Assembly (NCBI GenBank): GCA_910579755.1
Contig: CAJTVB010000006.1
Coordinates: 120,756-184,755 of the forward strand
Source of the DNA: an uncultured Acetatifactor sp.
Lineage (GTDB): Bacteria > Bacillota > Clostridia > Lachnospirales > Lachnospiraceae
DNA: 64,000 nt
Reading direction: 5' to 3'
Every line of letters starts with the position of its first letter. The stretch's first letter is position 1. The notes beneath the pieces are model-generated. The model was given only the letters and a program-made list of their open reading frames with translations. It made no database searches and was not told the DNA's origin. Below, in pieces: positions 44,550-52,014 of the stretch. The position numbers were made by a program, and so were the translations under genes.

Positions 44550-44580
44550 AATTTCGTAGAGTGTTTTACTCTGCGAATGC
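44550..44580 (-). repeat. Right recombination site candidate (IRR)
   Basis: AATTTCGTAGAGTGTTTTAC (44550-44569) is the exact reverse complement of IRL. Extended rightward it forms TTCGTAGAGT-GTTTT-ACTCTGCGAA, a 10-bp palindrome with one mismatch around a 5-base centre. The distance between the outer ends of the two perfect repeats is 199 bp. Confidence 0.85.
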
Positions 44581-44604
44581 TGTTGCCAAAATCAGGATAG
44601 TAAA

Positions 44605-45918
44605 ATGTCGGTATCAGGCGCCCTGTATAAAACAGTCAATCAATATAATAAAGCGCCGGTTTCAGAGGCGGATATGAAACGTCTGGAAGAACTGGCACAT
44701 GACTACAAATTCATAAAGAATTATGTTTACCAGCGCTATGGGGGGATTCAAAGTCTGCCCAAATTGTATCCAGGCTATACAATACAGAACGAGATGACCG
44801 CAAGCGGTTTACGAAATCAGCTGGGACTGCCGTCCGTATATTTTTATTGTGCAGTTTTTGACGCTTTAGGGGATATCAAAGGCCAGTGGTCGCAAACGAA
44901 AGCCAGGGTGGAAAAAAATATTCGTGAAAACGAAAACCTGACGCCGGAGGATCGGCATTATCTGCGGTTTGTAATGAAACAAAGTCAATGTCTGGAGGCT
45001 GTGCTGCTGGAAAAGGAGCCGATGCTTTCCACGAATTGGCAACAGACGTATGAAGAAGTGCGTGCCCTGGTCAGAGATGAGAGCCGTTTGAGGCGGTATC
45101 TGTGCCGGCAGGTGCGCCGCCATCTGAAAAAGCTGCACACGGAAGCTGCAGAAGGCTTTTCCGTCACACAGAAAGGATATCGCTATGGAGATCATGGAAT
45201 TTATCTTTCGGTAAAGGAGAACAGAAAGAGAGTGTTTATTCCTTTGACGGATAGTAACTGCTACAGCCGGCAGCTGTATGTCCATTTAGAGCCGGAAAAA
45301 GGTAACGTGAAGATTGCTGTTCCCGTGGAACAAAAAATCAGGCAATATGCGGAATATCAAAATGAAGTGGGTCTGGCGGTTGGTATGCGTTTTCTGTTTG
45401 TGACAGATCGGGGACATATCTATGGAGAACGTTACGGCCTCCACCAGGAAGCGTTGATTGCATATCTGAGGAAAGGGCAGATTTCTTATAATCGGAACAA
45501 ACAGAATAATCCGGGCCGCAAAAAGTATCTGACCGGAAAAGCCCGGCTGGAGGCGGCGCTCCATGCATATATCAACGCTGAAATCAATCGGATGATTCAT
45601 ACAGAAAAGCCGAAAGTTCTCTATATTCCAAAGCTGCCGCCTGCATCCGGGGCCGGGATCAATAAAAGGATCAATCAGGTGGCCAGCCTGTGGCAGAGAG
45701 GATATGTGCGCAGGCGGCTGGAGCAAAAGTGCCGTGAACGTGCCATACAATTGGTGGAGGTATTTGCCAAAGGCATCAGCTGTGAATGCAGCTCTTGTGG
45801 AGAAACGGGCATTAAGGCGGAAGAAGAATTTCGCTGTCATGCTTGCGGACTGTCGCTCCCTGAGCGGGAAAACACAGCCCGCAATGTACTGCGAAGAGGA
45901 AAGAAAATGTGTTCATAA
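44605..45918 (+). CDS. TnpB-family protein with lost RuvC catalytic residues (probably nuclease-dead)
   Basis: The 437-residue protein has the TnpB layout: an N-terminal helical/wedge region, a RuvC-like half from about residue 250, and a C-terminal zinc ribbon with CECSSCG (393-399) and CHACG (411-415). At the RuvC-I site, where TnpB has GIDLG, it has GLAVG (Ala258). At RuvC-II, where Glu is expected before Leu, it has YIPKLP (Pro342). At RuvC-III, DRDxNAA is replaced by ERENTAR (Glu422, one residue shorter). All three acidic positions are therefore changed, while the ribbon and RNA-binding surroundings remain. No TnpA is present. It is the first gene after the invertible promoter. Likely an RNA-guided DNA-binding regulator or a domesticated remnant; the residue alignment was done by eye. 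Confidence 0.75.
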   Translation: MSVSGALYKTVNQYNKAPVSEADMKRLEELAHDYKFIKNYVYQRYGGIQSLPKLYPGYTIQNEMTASGLRNQLGLPSVYFYCAVFDALGDIKGQWSQTKARVEKNIRENENLTPEDRHYLRFVMKQSQCLEAVLLEKEPMLSTNWQQTYEEVRALVRDESRLRRYLCRQVRRHLKKLHTEAAEGFSVTQKGYRYGDHGIYLSVKENRKRVFIPLTDSNCYSRQLYVHLEPEKGNVKIAVPVEQKIRQYAEYQNEVGLAVGMRFLFVTDRGHIYGERYGLHQEALIAYLRKGQISYNRNKQNNPGRKKYLTGKARLEAALHAYINAEINRMIHTEKPKVLYIPKLPPASGAGINKRINQVASLWQRGYVRRRLEQKCRERAIQLVEVFAKGISCECSSCGETGIKAEEEFRCHACGLSLPERENTARNVLRRGKKMCS

Positions 45919-45935
45919 TGGATTCTTTTATAGAT

Positions 45936-45958
45936 AAATACCGCCATAGGCGGTATTT
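45936..45958 (+). terminator. Hairpin just after the TnpB-like gene
   Basis: A perfect 10-bp stem (45936-45945 with 45949-45958) with a 3-base loop, its right arm ending TATTT. It lies 18 bases after the stop codon. It may be a partial terminator or the start of a structured RNA. Confidence 0.5.
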
Positions 45959-45959
45959 T

Positions 45960-46216
45960 ACCCAAACGGTACAGTCGTGAGAGAGCAGGGCGCCGGGAGC
46001 GGACTATGAGAGAACCTTTTGATATATGCCGTTTATTTTATAACGGTAAAAAACAATACGGCATTAGAAGCCGGCAGAAGGCCGGGTATTGGGTATGCCA
46101 AGACCTGTGGGAACTCTCCGGAGGATTTTCAGGGGAGAAGTACCGGGAGCGAAGTCGATATCGGGAAATGTGTGGGAAGCCGCACAGAAGACCTGGCGTC
46201 AACATCTGAAAAGGAT
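45960..46216 (+). ncRNA. Structured non-coding stretch 3' of the TnpB-like gene (candidate guide-type RNA)
   Basis: This gap of over 300 bases has no convincing gene but many short stems: ATGCCGT (46026-46032) with ACGGCAT (46058-46064), or alternatively CCGTT/AACGG; CCGGC-agaag-GCCGG (46071-46085); CTCC...GGGAG; TGTG...CACA near 46170-46186; and ACATC...GATGT near 46202-46218. AAGACCTG occurs twice. TnpB proteins use an RNA made from the 3' end of their gene and the bases after it, so this is where such an RNA would lie. The base composition is GC-richer than the glycan genes that follow. Confidence 0.4.
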
Positions 46217-46277
46217 GTCCAATATACCTTATTATTGAAATAACTATATGTAAGAAATAGAAAAAGTGAGGTACACT

Positions 46278-46994
46278 ATGCAGACAGCGCTTATTTTTGC
46301 GGGCGGAACCGGGAGGAGGATGAATGCCCGTTCCAAGCCCAAGCAGTTTCTGGAGTTACATGGGAAACCAATTATTATATATACTCTGGAGCATTTTGAG
46401 TATCATGAGGAGATACACAATATAGCAGTTGTATGCATAGAGGGGTGGATTAAGGAATTGGAAGGCCTGCTGAAACGGTATGGGATCACAAAGGTAAAGA
46501 CCATTGTTCCAGGAGGAGAGACGGGGCATGATTCCATTTATTTCGGTTTACGATCCATGCAGGAGTTTTCACGTGAAGATGATATTGTATTAATACATGA
46601 TGGAGTGAGGCCATTGATCAGCCAGGAATTGATTACCGAAAATATTGAGGCGGTACGAAGGTATGGGAGTGCAATTACCTGCGAAGCGGCCCGGGAGAGC
46701 GTGGTATGCAGTATAGATGGAAAAAATATATCAGATGTTCCGCCCAGGGCGCAGATGTATACGGCAAAGGCGCCGCAGTCGTTTCGCTTTGGTGAAATAC
46801 TGAGGTTGTACGAAAGGGCCAGCGAGGATCATGTCAGGAGCATAGATTCTTCCCATCTGTGCAGCCTGTACCATAAGCCGATGCATTTGGTGACAAGCAC
46901 GAAAAACAATATTAAGATAACAGAACCGGCAGATTTTTATATTTACAGAGCGATATATGAAGCTGTGGAAGGACAGCAGATTTTTGGGATATAG
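46278..46994 (+). CDS. IspD/TarI-type cytidylyltransferase
   Basis: The 238-residue enzyme opens MQTALIFAGGTGRRMNARSKPKQFLELHGKP, the CTP-binding signature of the IspD/TarI family, with IHDGVRPLIS and AKAPQSFRFGEI further on. TarI makes CDP-ribitol and IspD acts in isoprenoid synthesis; as first gene of a surface glycan cluster with glycerophosphotransferase-like enzymes, a TarI-type role making a CDP-polyol is favoured. GTGAGGT precedes ATG 46278; a GTG 12 bases earlier is less likely. No dehydrogenase of the TarJ type is adjacent. Confidence 0.88.
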   Translation: MQTALIFAGGTGRRMNARSKPKQFLELHGKPIIIYTLEHFEYHEEIHNIAVVCIEGWIKELEGLLKRYGITKVKTIVPGGETGHDSIYFGLRSMQEFSREDDIVLIHDGVRPLISQELITENIEAVRRYGSAITCEAARESVVCSIDGKNISDVPPRAQMYTAKAPQSFRFGEILRLYERASEDHVRSIDSSHLCSLYHKPMHLVTSTKNNIKITEPADFYIYRAIYEAVEGQQIFGI

Positions 46995-47040
46995 TATGGC
47001 GGCTGTATATGGGTAATGTCAGGATGTATGGAGGGAAAGG

Positions 47041-48399
47041 ATGAGAAGTACACAGCATCGCGACACGCTTGAGTTTGTAAAAAGCCTGCATGAGGCGCAG
47101 GAAGAAATCAGAATTGCACTCCGCCAGGAACGATATGCGGAGGCGCAGGCCATGCTTGTCGAATGCCAGGAATTTGCCGCGGCATTAGGCGAATTCATAG
47201 AAAAAACAGAAGGCGCCGGGCATATTACCGTGTCCCGGATTGAGGAATATTGCGAGAGCCTGTATCAGGTATATCAGGGAATTTCTGACGGCCCGGTACA
47301 GGAAAACAAAATATACAGATCATTAAAGCAAAGATTGTTTAAAATAGAAAACAGTATTAAAAATGACATTCGTGTACGCACAGAAGTTGTCTTTTTTCCA
47401 TATAAAGCAGCCATGTGGGATTCCCTGGAGAGCATTTACCTTGCGGCCAGAAGGGATCCGAATTGTGACGCCTATTGTGTGCCGGTGCCGTATTTTGATT
47501 TGAAGCCGGACCATAGTTTTGGGCAGATGCATTATGAGGGCAGGGAGTATCCTCCTGGCATAGAGGTGACGGATTGGCAGGAATACAGGTTTGAAGAGCG
47601 AAAACCGGATGTGATTTATATCCATAATGCATATGATAATTGGAATCTGGTGACAAGCGTGCATCCGAGATTTTATTCGGAAAATCTGAAGAGGTATACA
47701 GATGAGTTGGTTTATGTACCGTATTTTGTTTTGGGACAGATCAATCCGGCAGATGAAAAGGCGGCAGAGCGGATAAAGCATTTTTGCTTTCTTCCGGGGA
47801 TTGTTTATGCGGATAGAGTAATTGTTGAATCAGATGCTGTAAAGAAAATATATGTGAGAGAGTATCTTAAGGCGGCAACGACAAGCGGACTTGGCGGAAA
47901 GCATTTGGACAGGGAATATGTCGAGGAAAAAATACAGGTGGAGGAATCCCCCAAATATAAGAAAGTGCTGAATACCAGAAAGGAAGATATTGATATTCCG
48001 GATGACTGGAGGCATATGCTGGAGCACCAGGGAGGCAGACAAAAGAAAGTTATTTTTTATAATACCAGCATTCAGGCACTATTGGATAATGAAGAAAAAA
48101 TGCTGGATAAGATAGAAGAGGCGCTGGAAATTTTTGAGGGGCAAAAAGAATACATTACCCTGCTTTGGAGACCGCATCCGTTGTTGGAAAGCACAATGGA
48201 AGCAATGAGACCGGCAATGATGCCCGCATACAGAAGCATATTGGATGAATACAGGACTGCGGGATGGGGAATATATGATAATACTGCCGATTTAAACAGG
48301 GCGATTGCATTGAGCGATGCATATTACGGCGATAACAGCAGCATTGTACAGCTTTTTATACAGGCTCAAAAACCTGTGATGCTGGTCAGCTATGGTTGA
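47041..48399 (+). CDS. CDP-glycerol glycerophosphotransferase-like protein with helical N-terminus
   Basis: Residues 1 to about 110 of 452 are charged and helical. From about 115 on a GT-B-like fold appears: EVVFFPYKAAMWDSLESIYLAA, PDVIYIHNAYDNWN, YADRVIVESDAVKKIY, LLWRPHPLLEST, and YYGDNSSIVQLFIQAQKPVML. The last matches the DYSS-type motif of TagB/TagF enzymes that transfer polyol phosphate, though the Asp-Tyr-Ser-Ser core has become GDNSS. It probably adds a phosphopolyol to the surface glycan. RBS GGAGGGAAAGG is close to the ATG. Confidence 0.65.
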   Translation: MRSTQHRDTLEFVKSLHEAQEEIRIALRQERYAEAQAMLVECQEFAAALGEFIEKTEGAGHITVSRIEEYCESLYQVYQGISDGPVQENKIYRSLKQRLFKIENSIKNDIRVRTEVVFFPYKAAMWDSLESIYLAARRDPNCDAYCVPVPYFDLKPDHSFGQMHYEGREYPPGIEVTDWQEYRFEERKPDVIYIHNAYDNWNLVTSVHPRFYSENLKRYTDELVYVPYFVLGQINPADEKAAERIKHFCFLPGIVYADRVIVESDAVKKIYVREYLKAATTSGLGGKHLDREYVEEKIQVEESPKYKKVLNTRKEDIDIPDDWRHMLEHQGGRQKKVIFYNTSIQALLDNEEKMLDKIEEALEIFEGQKEYITLLWRPHPLLESTMEAMRPAMMPAYRSILDEYRTAGWGIYDNTADLNRAIALSDAYYGDNSSIVQLFIQAQKPVMLVSYG

Positions 48400-48422
48400 T
48401 AAGGGTTTAAAGGAGTAATGGG

Positions 48423-49517
48423 ATGGTTCGGGATGGGATAATTTTTCAAAATGCAGTGTTTGTTGATCATTGGCAGTTTTTTTGGAGCGAAAATTATAAT
48501 GCGTTATATAAGAGAGAGCTGGTAACAGGAGAGATTTGCAGGTTAAGCGCTTATGCAGATTATGAGAAAGCGGCTTATACAAAATTAGTAAGATATAAAA
48601 GAAAACTGATTGCGATTCCTTCAGCAGCAGATAAAATAATGGTTTTTGACCTGGATACAGAAGAATTCAGATATTCCGAAACAGGGATTCCTGAAATGGA
48701 GGATAACGGTGGCAATTCGGAAAAATTTTACGGTTGCGTGGAAAAAGACAACTGGCTTTTTATGATTGGCTGCAAAACGGCACATATTCTAAAGTTTGAT
48801 ATGGAGGCAGAAAAAACAGCCGGATATTTGGATTTACATAGAGAGCTTTCGGAAAAAGCAGATGGAATGGGATACTTCAGAGAAGGAGTGGTTTTCGAAG
48901 AGAAGGTTTTAGTTCCGGCATTGTATGAGAATTCCGTTTTTGAGGTAGATATTGAAAACTTGCGGTATTCAAGGAAAACGTTCAGCAACACGGGAAAGGG
49001 ATTTTCACTTATTTATCGGGCTGACAGTCAGATATGGCTTTTTCCGTTTGATCGTGGAGAAATAATTATCTGGGACGGTAAAAAAGAAATTGTAAGCAGA
49101 TATAATATTGACGGTTTTATCCACTTTAAAAGAAATAGCAGAAATTTTTTGGCCGCTTATCTGATGGAGGGAAAGCTTTGGATCATTCCCAGGATGGCAA
49201 ATAAGGTCTTGGCTTTTGATTTTGCTGAAAAGCAGTTTTATGAAAACAATGCGGTCAATGCATATTTTGCGGGTATAGATAAGGAAATTTCCGGGATTTC
49301 CAGTGAGCGGCTGGGAGAAAATATATTGTTGCTGACTGCCTGTACAGATCGATTGATTCTGTATAATACATTAAAGGATGAAATAGAGTTAATCTGCAAT
49401 AACTTGATTCCGGATGATGACTTTATGAGATTTTTGTGGAAACGCAGGAAGATGGCAGTCGTGGCGGAAAAGGATATCTGCCTAATGGACTTTATAAAAT
49501 TTGTTGAGGCGCTATAA
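48423..49517 (+). CDS. Beta-propeller-like protein of the glycan cluster
   Basis: The 364-residue protein has no signal peptide. It is built of repeating beta segments of about 50 residues with phrases such as RKLIAIPSAADKIMVFDLDTEEF, NWLFMIGCKTAHILKFDMEAEK, EEKVLVPALYENSVFEVDIENL, GKLWIIPRMANKVLAFDF and ENILLLTACTDRLILYNTLKDE. That is the rhythm of a six- or seven-blade propeller. It has no catalytic motif I can name. Its place among glycosyltransferases suggests binding or a scaffold role; function unknown. Confidence 0.65.
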   Translation: MVRDGIIFQNAVFVDHWQFFWSENYNALYKRELVTGEICRLSAYADYEKAAYTKLVRYKRKLIAIPSAADKIMVFDLDTEEFRYSETGIPEMEDNGGNSEKFYGCVEKDNWLFMIGCKTAHILKFDMEAEKTAGYLDLHRELSEKADGMGYFREGVVFEEKVLVPALYENSVFEVDIENLRYSRKTFSNTGKGFSLIYRADSQIWLFPFDRGEIIIWDGKKEIVSRYNIDGFIHFKRNSRNFLAAYLMEGKLWIIPRMANKVLAFDFAEKQFYENNAVNAYFAGIDKEISGISSERLGENILLLTACTDRLILYNTLKDEIELICNNLIPDDDFMRFLWKRRKMAVVAEKDICLMDFIKFVEAL

Positions 49518-49556
49518 GGGTAAGACGAAGGGCGCAAACGTTTGTCAGGAGGAAAG

Positions 49557-50579
49557 ATGAAAAAGATATTAATAAATGGATTCGGAAGAATCGGAAGATG
49601 CGTTTTCCGGAATGTCTGGGAGCGCGGTGAGGCAGAGTGTATTTTTATTAATGAGCCCGGCATGACGGTTGAGAATATAATGTATCTGATGAAATTTGAT
49701 TCAATATATGGCAGATTTCCGGGAGACATAGAGCAATGTGGAGAAAAGCGTATTCGTGTATCCGATTGTAATAAAGAGTGGGAAGTGGGCATTGGGAATT
49801 CAAAGGAGTTATATACAGAAGGCGGTATTTGGGATGGAATCCGGATCGTGGTGGATGCTACAGGAAATGACATGTGCGCGGCAAGAGCGTGGGATTATAT
49901 AGAAAAAGGGGTTGAACATGTTGTGGTCACTAACACATTTTATGGAGCGGATTTTACATATGTAATGGGTCATAATGAGAAAGAGTTTTGTGCAAAGAGG
50001 CATAAAGTAATTTCCACAAGCATTTGCGATGCGAATGCGGTTATTCCGCTGTTTTCAAAGCTGATCTCAGAGATCGGAATAGATTTCTGCTTTGTGACAA
50101 CTCTTCATCCGTGGCTGTCATATCAGAATCTTATGGATGCGCCGGTGAGAATGCAGAGAAAAAGCGGGGAGTCCTATAGTTATTTTCCCTTGGGGAGAGC
50201 GTCTACCAACACATTGATACCTAAAAGTACCACGCTGGGGTCTGTATTGGAGTTCATGTTTCCAATGTTGAAGAATAAATTATCCTATTTTTCATACAGG
50301 ACGCCTACGCAGATGGTGGCGTCCGCAGAAATGTCATTTGTGCTTTCGCGAGCAGTCAAAAAGGAAGAAATCATTGAACTGTTGGAACGGTGTGATAGAA
50401 ATGTGGTAAATCTGAATCGGGAAGATATAATTTCCATTGACTGTGAAAAGCAGCCATATTCATCTATTGTCGATATGCGATGGCTGGACATACAGGGGAA
50501 GTATTTGAAATTAGTGACGTGGTATGATAATGAATGGGGTTATTGCAGCAGGGTTATGGATTTAATCAATATATTGTAA
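49557..50579 (+). CDS. Divergent GAPDH-family dehydrogenase in the glycan cluster
   Basis: The 340-residue protein starts MKKILINGFGRIGRCVFRN, the NAD-binding GAPDH start, has the catalytic Cys157 in STSICDANAVIP (SxxCxxN kept) and TTLHPW at the place of the second-strand His, and ends TWYDNEWGYCSRVMDLI as GAPDH does. It oxidises an aldehyde phosphate. Divergence from glycolytic GAPDH (no NAxCTTN) and its place in a glycan operon argue for a dedicated sugar-phosphate substrate such as erythrose-4-phosphate or a similar aldose. Start ATG 49557 lies 4 bases after AGGAGGA. A phosphatase and CMP transferase follow. Confidence 0.88.
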   Translation: MKKILINGFGRIGRCVFRNVWERGEAECIFINEPGMTVENIMYLMKFDSIYGRFPGDIEQCGEKRIRVSDCNKEWEVGIGNSKELYTEGGIWDGIRIVVDATGNDMCAARAWDYIEKGVEHVVVTNTFYGADFTYVMGHNEKEFCAKRHKVISTSICDANAVIPLFSKLISEIGIDFCFVTTLHPWLSYQNLMDAPVRMQRKSGESYSYFPLGRASTNTLIPKSTTLGSVLEFMFPMLKNKLSYFSYRTPTQMVASAEMSFVLSRAVKKEEIIELLERCDRNVVNLNREDIISIDCEKQPYSSIVDMRWLDIQGKYLKLVTWYDNEWGYCSRVMDLINIL

Positions 50580-50599
50580 AGCATGAAAAAGGAACGCGG

Positions 50600-51262
50600 A
50601 TGAAAAAATATCAGTTGGCACTATTTGATATTGACGGTACGATAGCGGATACATCTGAGGGCGTAATTAATTGTGTGAAGTATACGGAATACAAAATGAA
50701 TCTTCCTCCCTTGGATGCAGACACATATAAAAAATTCATCGGCCCGCCAAACAGAGAAGCTTATGGAAGATATTATGGTTTGACAGAAAGCCGGCTGAGC
50801 AGAGCTGTAGGATTCCACAAGGCATATGCGTTGGATAAAGGGATTTTTGAGGCAAAGCTGTACCCGGGAATCCGAAGCATACTGGACTGTCTGAAGCGCG
50901 GGGAAGTATTGATGGCGGCGGCCACACTAAAGCAACAGGAGGCTGCGGAGAAAATGCTTCGATATCTGGGGATCGATGAGTATTTTATAGTTGTTTCAGG
51001 CGACAGGGGAGAAAGCGTGGACAAAAGGGGGTTGATTTGCAGATGTCTCATGGAAACGGGCGTGTGTGAAAAAGATGCGGTGTTGATTGGGGACAGCCGG
51101 TATGACCAGGCGGGAGCGGCGGAGTCGGGAATCGATTTCATCGGGGTGACTTATGGATTCGGATTCCGCAGAGAGGATGATTTAAAGAGCCTGCCTTATA
51201 TTATGGCAGCGCAAGATACAGAGGAAATACATAGACTGTTTGAGGAGGAGAAAAAGCTATGA
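50600..51262 (+). CDS. HAD-family sugar-phosphate phosphatase
   Basis: The 220-residue protein has motif I DIDGTIADT (nucleophile Asp near residue 10), a helical cap domain, motif II in AAATLKQ, a Lys in the expected region, and motif IV IGDSRYDQAGA. This is the phosphoglycolate phosphatase-like class of HAD hydrolases. ATG 50600 is preferred (AAAGGAACGCGG upstream). It overlaps the next gene by ATGA, so the two are coupled. Confidence 0.9.
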   Translation: MKKYQLALFDIDGTIADTSEGVINCVKYTEYKMNLPPLDADTYKKFIGPPNREAYGRYYGLTESRLSRAVGFHKAYALDKGIFEAKLYPGIRSILDCLKRGEVLMAAATLKQQEAAEKMLRYLGIDEYFIVVSGDRGESVDKRGLICRCLMETGVCEKDAVLIGDSRYDQAGAAESGIDFIGVTYGFGFRREDDLKSLPYIMAAQDTEEIHRLFEEEKKL

Positions 51263-52014
51263 AGGTACCGGTACTCTTGATTGGACGAGGAGGAAGCAGG
51301 GGAGTAAAAGGGAAAAACACCATGGAGATACTGGGGAGGCCATTAATGGAATATCCGATTTTGGCGGCCAGAAATTCCAGGAACACAGGTGAAATTTTTT
51401 TAAGCACAGATGCAGAGTATATAAAGGAAGTAGGCCGGAAACATAATCTGGTGATTATGGACAGAGATCCCGAGCTGTGCAGGGACAGCGCTTTAGTGGA
51501 AGATGTGGTTGTTAACGGCTACAGACAGATATGTAAAAGAATAGGAAGACAGGAGATATTTGTATTGTTGTTTTGCAATACGGCGACGATTACCCCCGGC
51601 CTGATAGATCAGGGGATCGAAGCACTGGTTCGAGACAAAACATTGGATAGCGCGGTTTCCGTATCTTTATACAACGAATATTCTCCGGTCAGGGCAAAGG
51701 CATTGGACGAAAACGGGATGCTTGTACCGTATGTGGATGTAAATTCCATAGAGAATGCATCTTGTGACAGAGATTCTGCCAGAGCCTGTTATTTTTGCGA
51801 CTGCTCCATATGGGTGCTGAGAGACCGCTGCATGGATAAGGAAAAGGGTGTGCTGCCCTTTCGCTGGATGGGAAGAAGGACTTTGCCGCTTTTTCAGGAA
51901 GGCGGGCTGGATATAGATCATGATTATGGAATCGCCCAGACAGAATATTGGCTGAGAAAGCATGGATTTTCCGAAAAAAAGACGCCTTATGAAAATTCGG
52001 AGGAAGAAAAGTGA
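51259..52014 (+). CDS. CMP-sugar-acid synthetase (NeuA/KdsB-type cytidylyltransferase)
   Basis: The 251-residue enzyme starts with VLLIGRGGSRGVKGKN, close to the RGGSKG-x-KN CTP site of acylneuraminate cytidylyltransferases, and keeps STDAEYIKEVGRKH and the LLFCNTATITPG segment (LQPTSPLR in NeuA). It likely activates a 2-keto sugar acid with CMP. The usual sialic or Kdo synthesis genes are absent here, so the acceptor is not sialic acid by any visible route. Overlaps both neighbours by 4 bases (ATGA, GTGA). Confidence 0.82.
   Translation: MKVPVLLIGRGGSRGVKGKNTMEILGRPLMEYPILAARNSRNTGEIFLSTDAEYIKEVGRKHNLVIMDRDPELCRDSALVEDVVVNGYRQICKRIGRQEIFVLLFCNTATITPGLIDQGIEALVRDKTLDSAVSVSLYNEYSPVRAKALDENGMLVPYVDVNSIENASCDRDSARACYFCDCSIWVLRDRCMDKEKGVLPFRWMGRRTLPLFQEGGLDIDHDYGIAQTEYWLRKHGFSEKKTPYENSEEEK

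Noticed and set aside
44447..44677. A 76-codon frame starting inside the invertible segment.
   Set aside because: No ribosome site, spans the right repeat, and overlaps the better-supported TnpB-like start out of frame.
43305..45918. Recombinase plus TnpB as an ordinary transposon or integrative element.
   Set aside because: No TnpA, relaxase, excisionase, phage genes, terminal repeats or target duplications are seen, and the inverted repeats lie between the two genes rather than outside them.
45960..46216. Group II intron fragment.
   Set aside because: No GUGYG-type 5' end, no domain V hairpin and no reverse transcriptase gene nearby.
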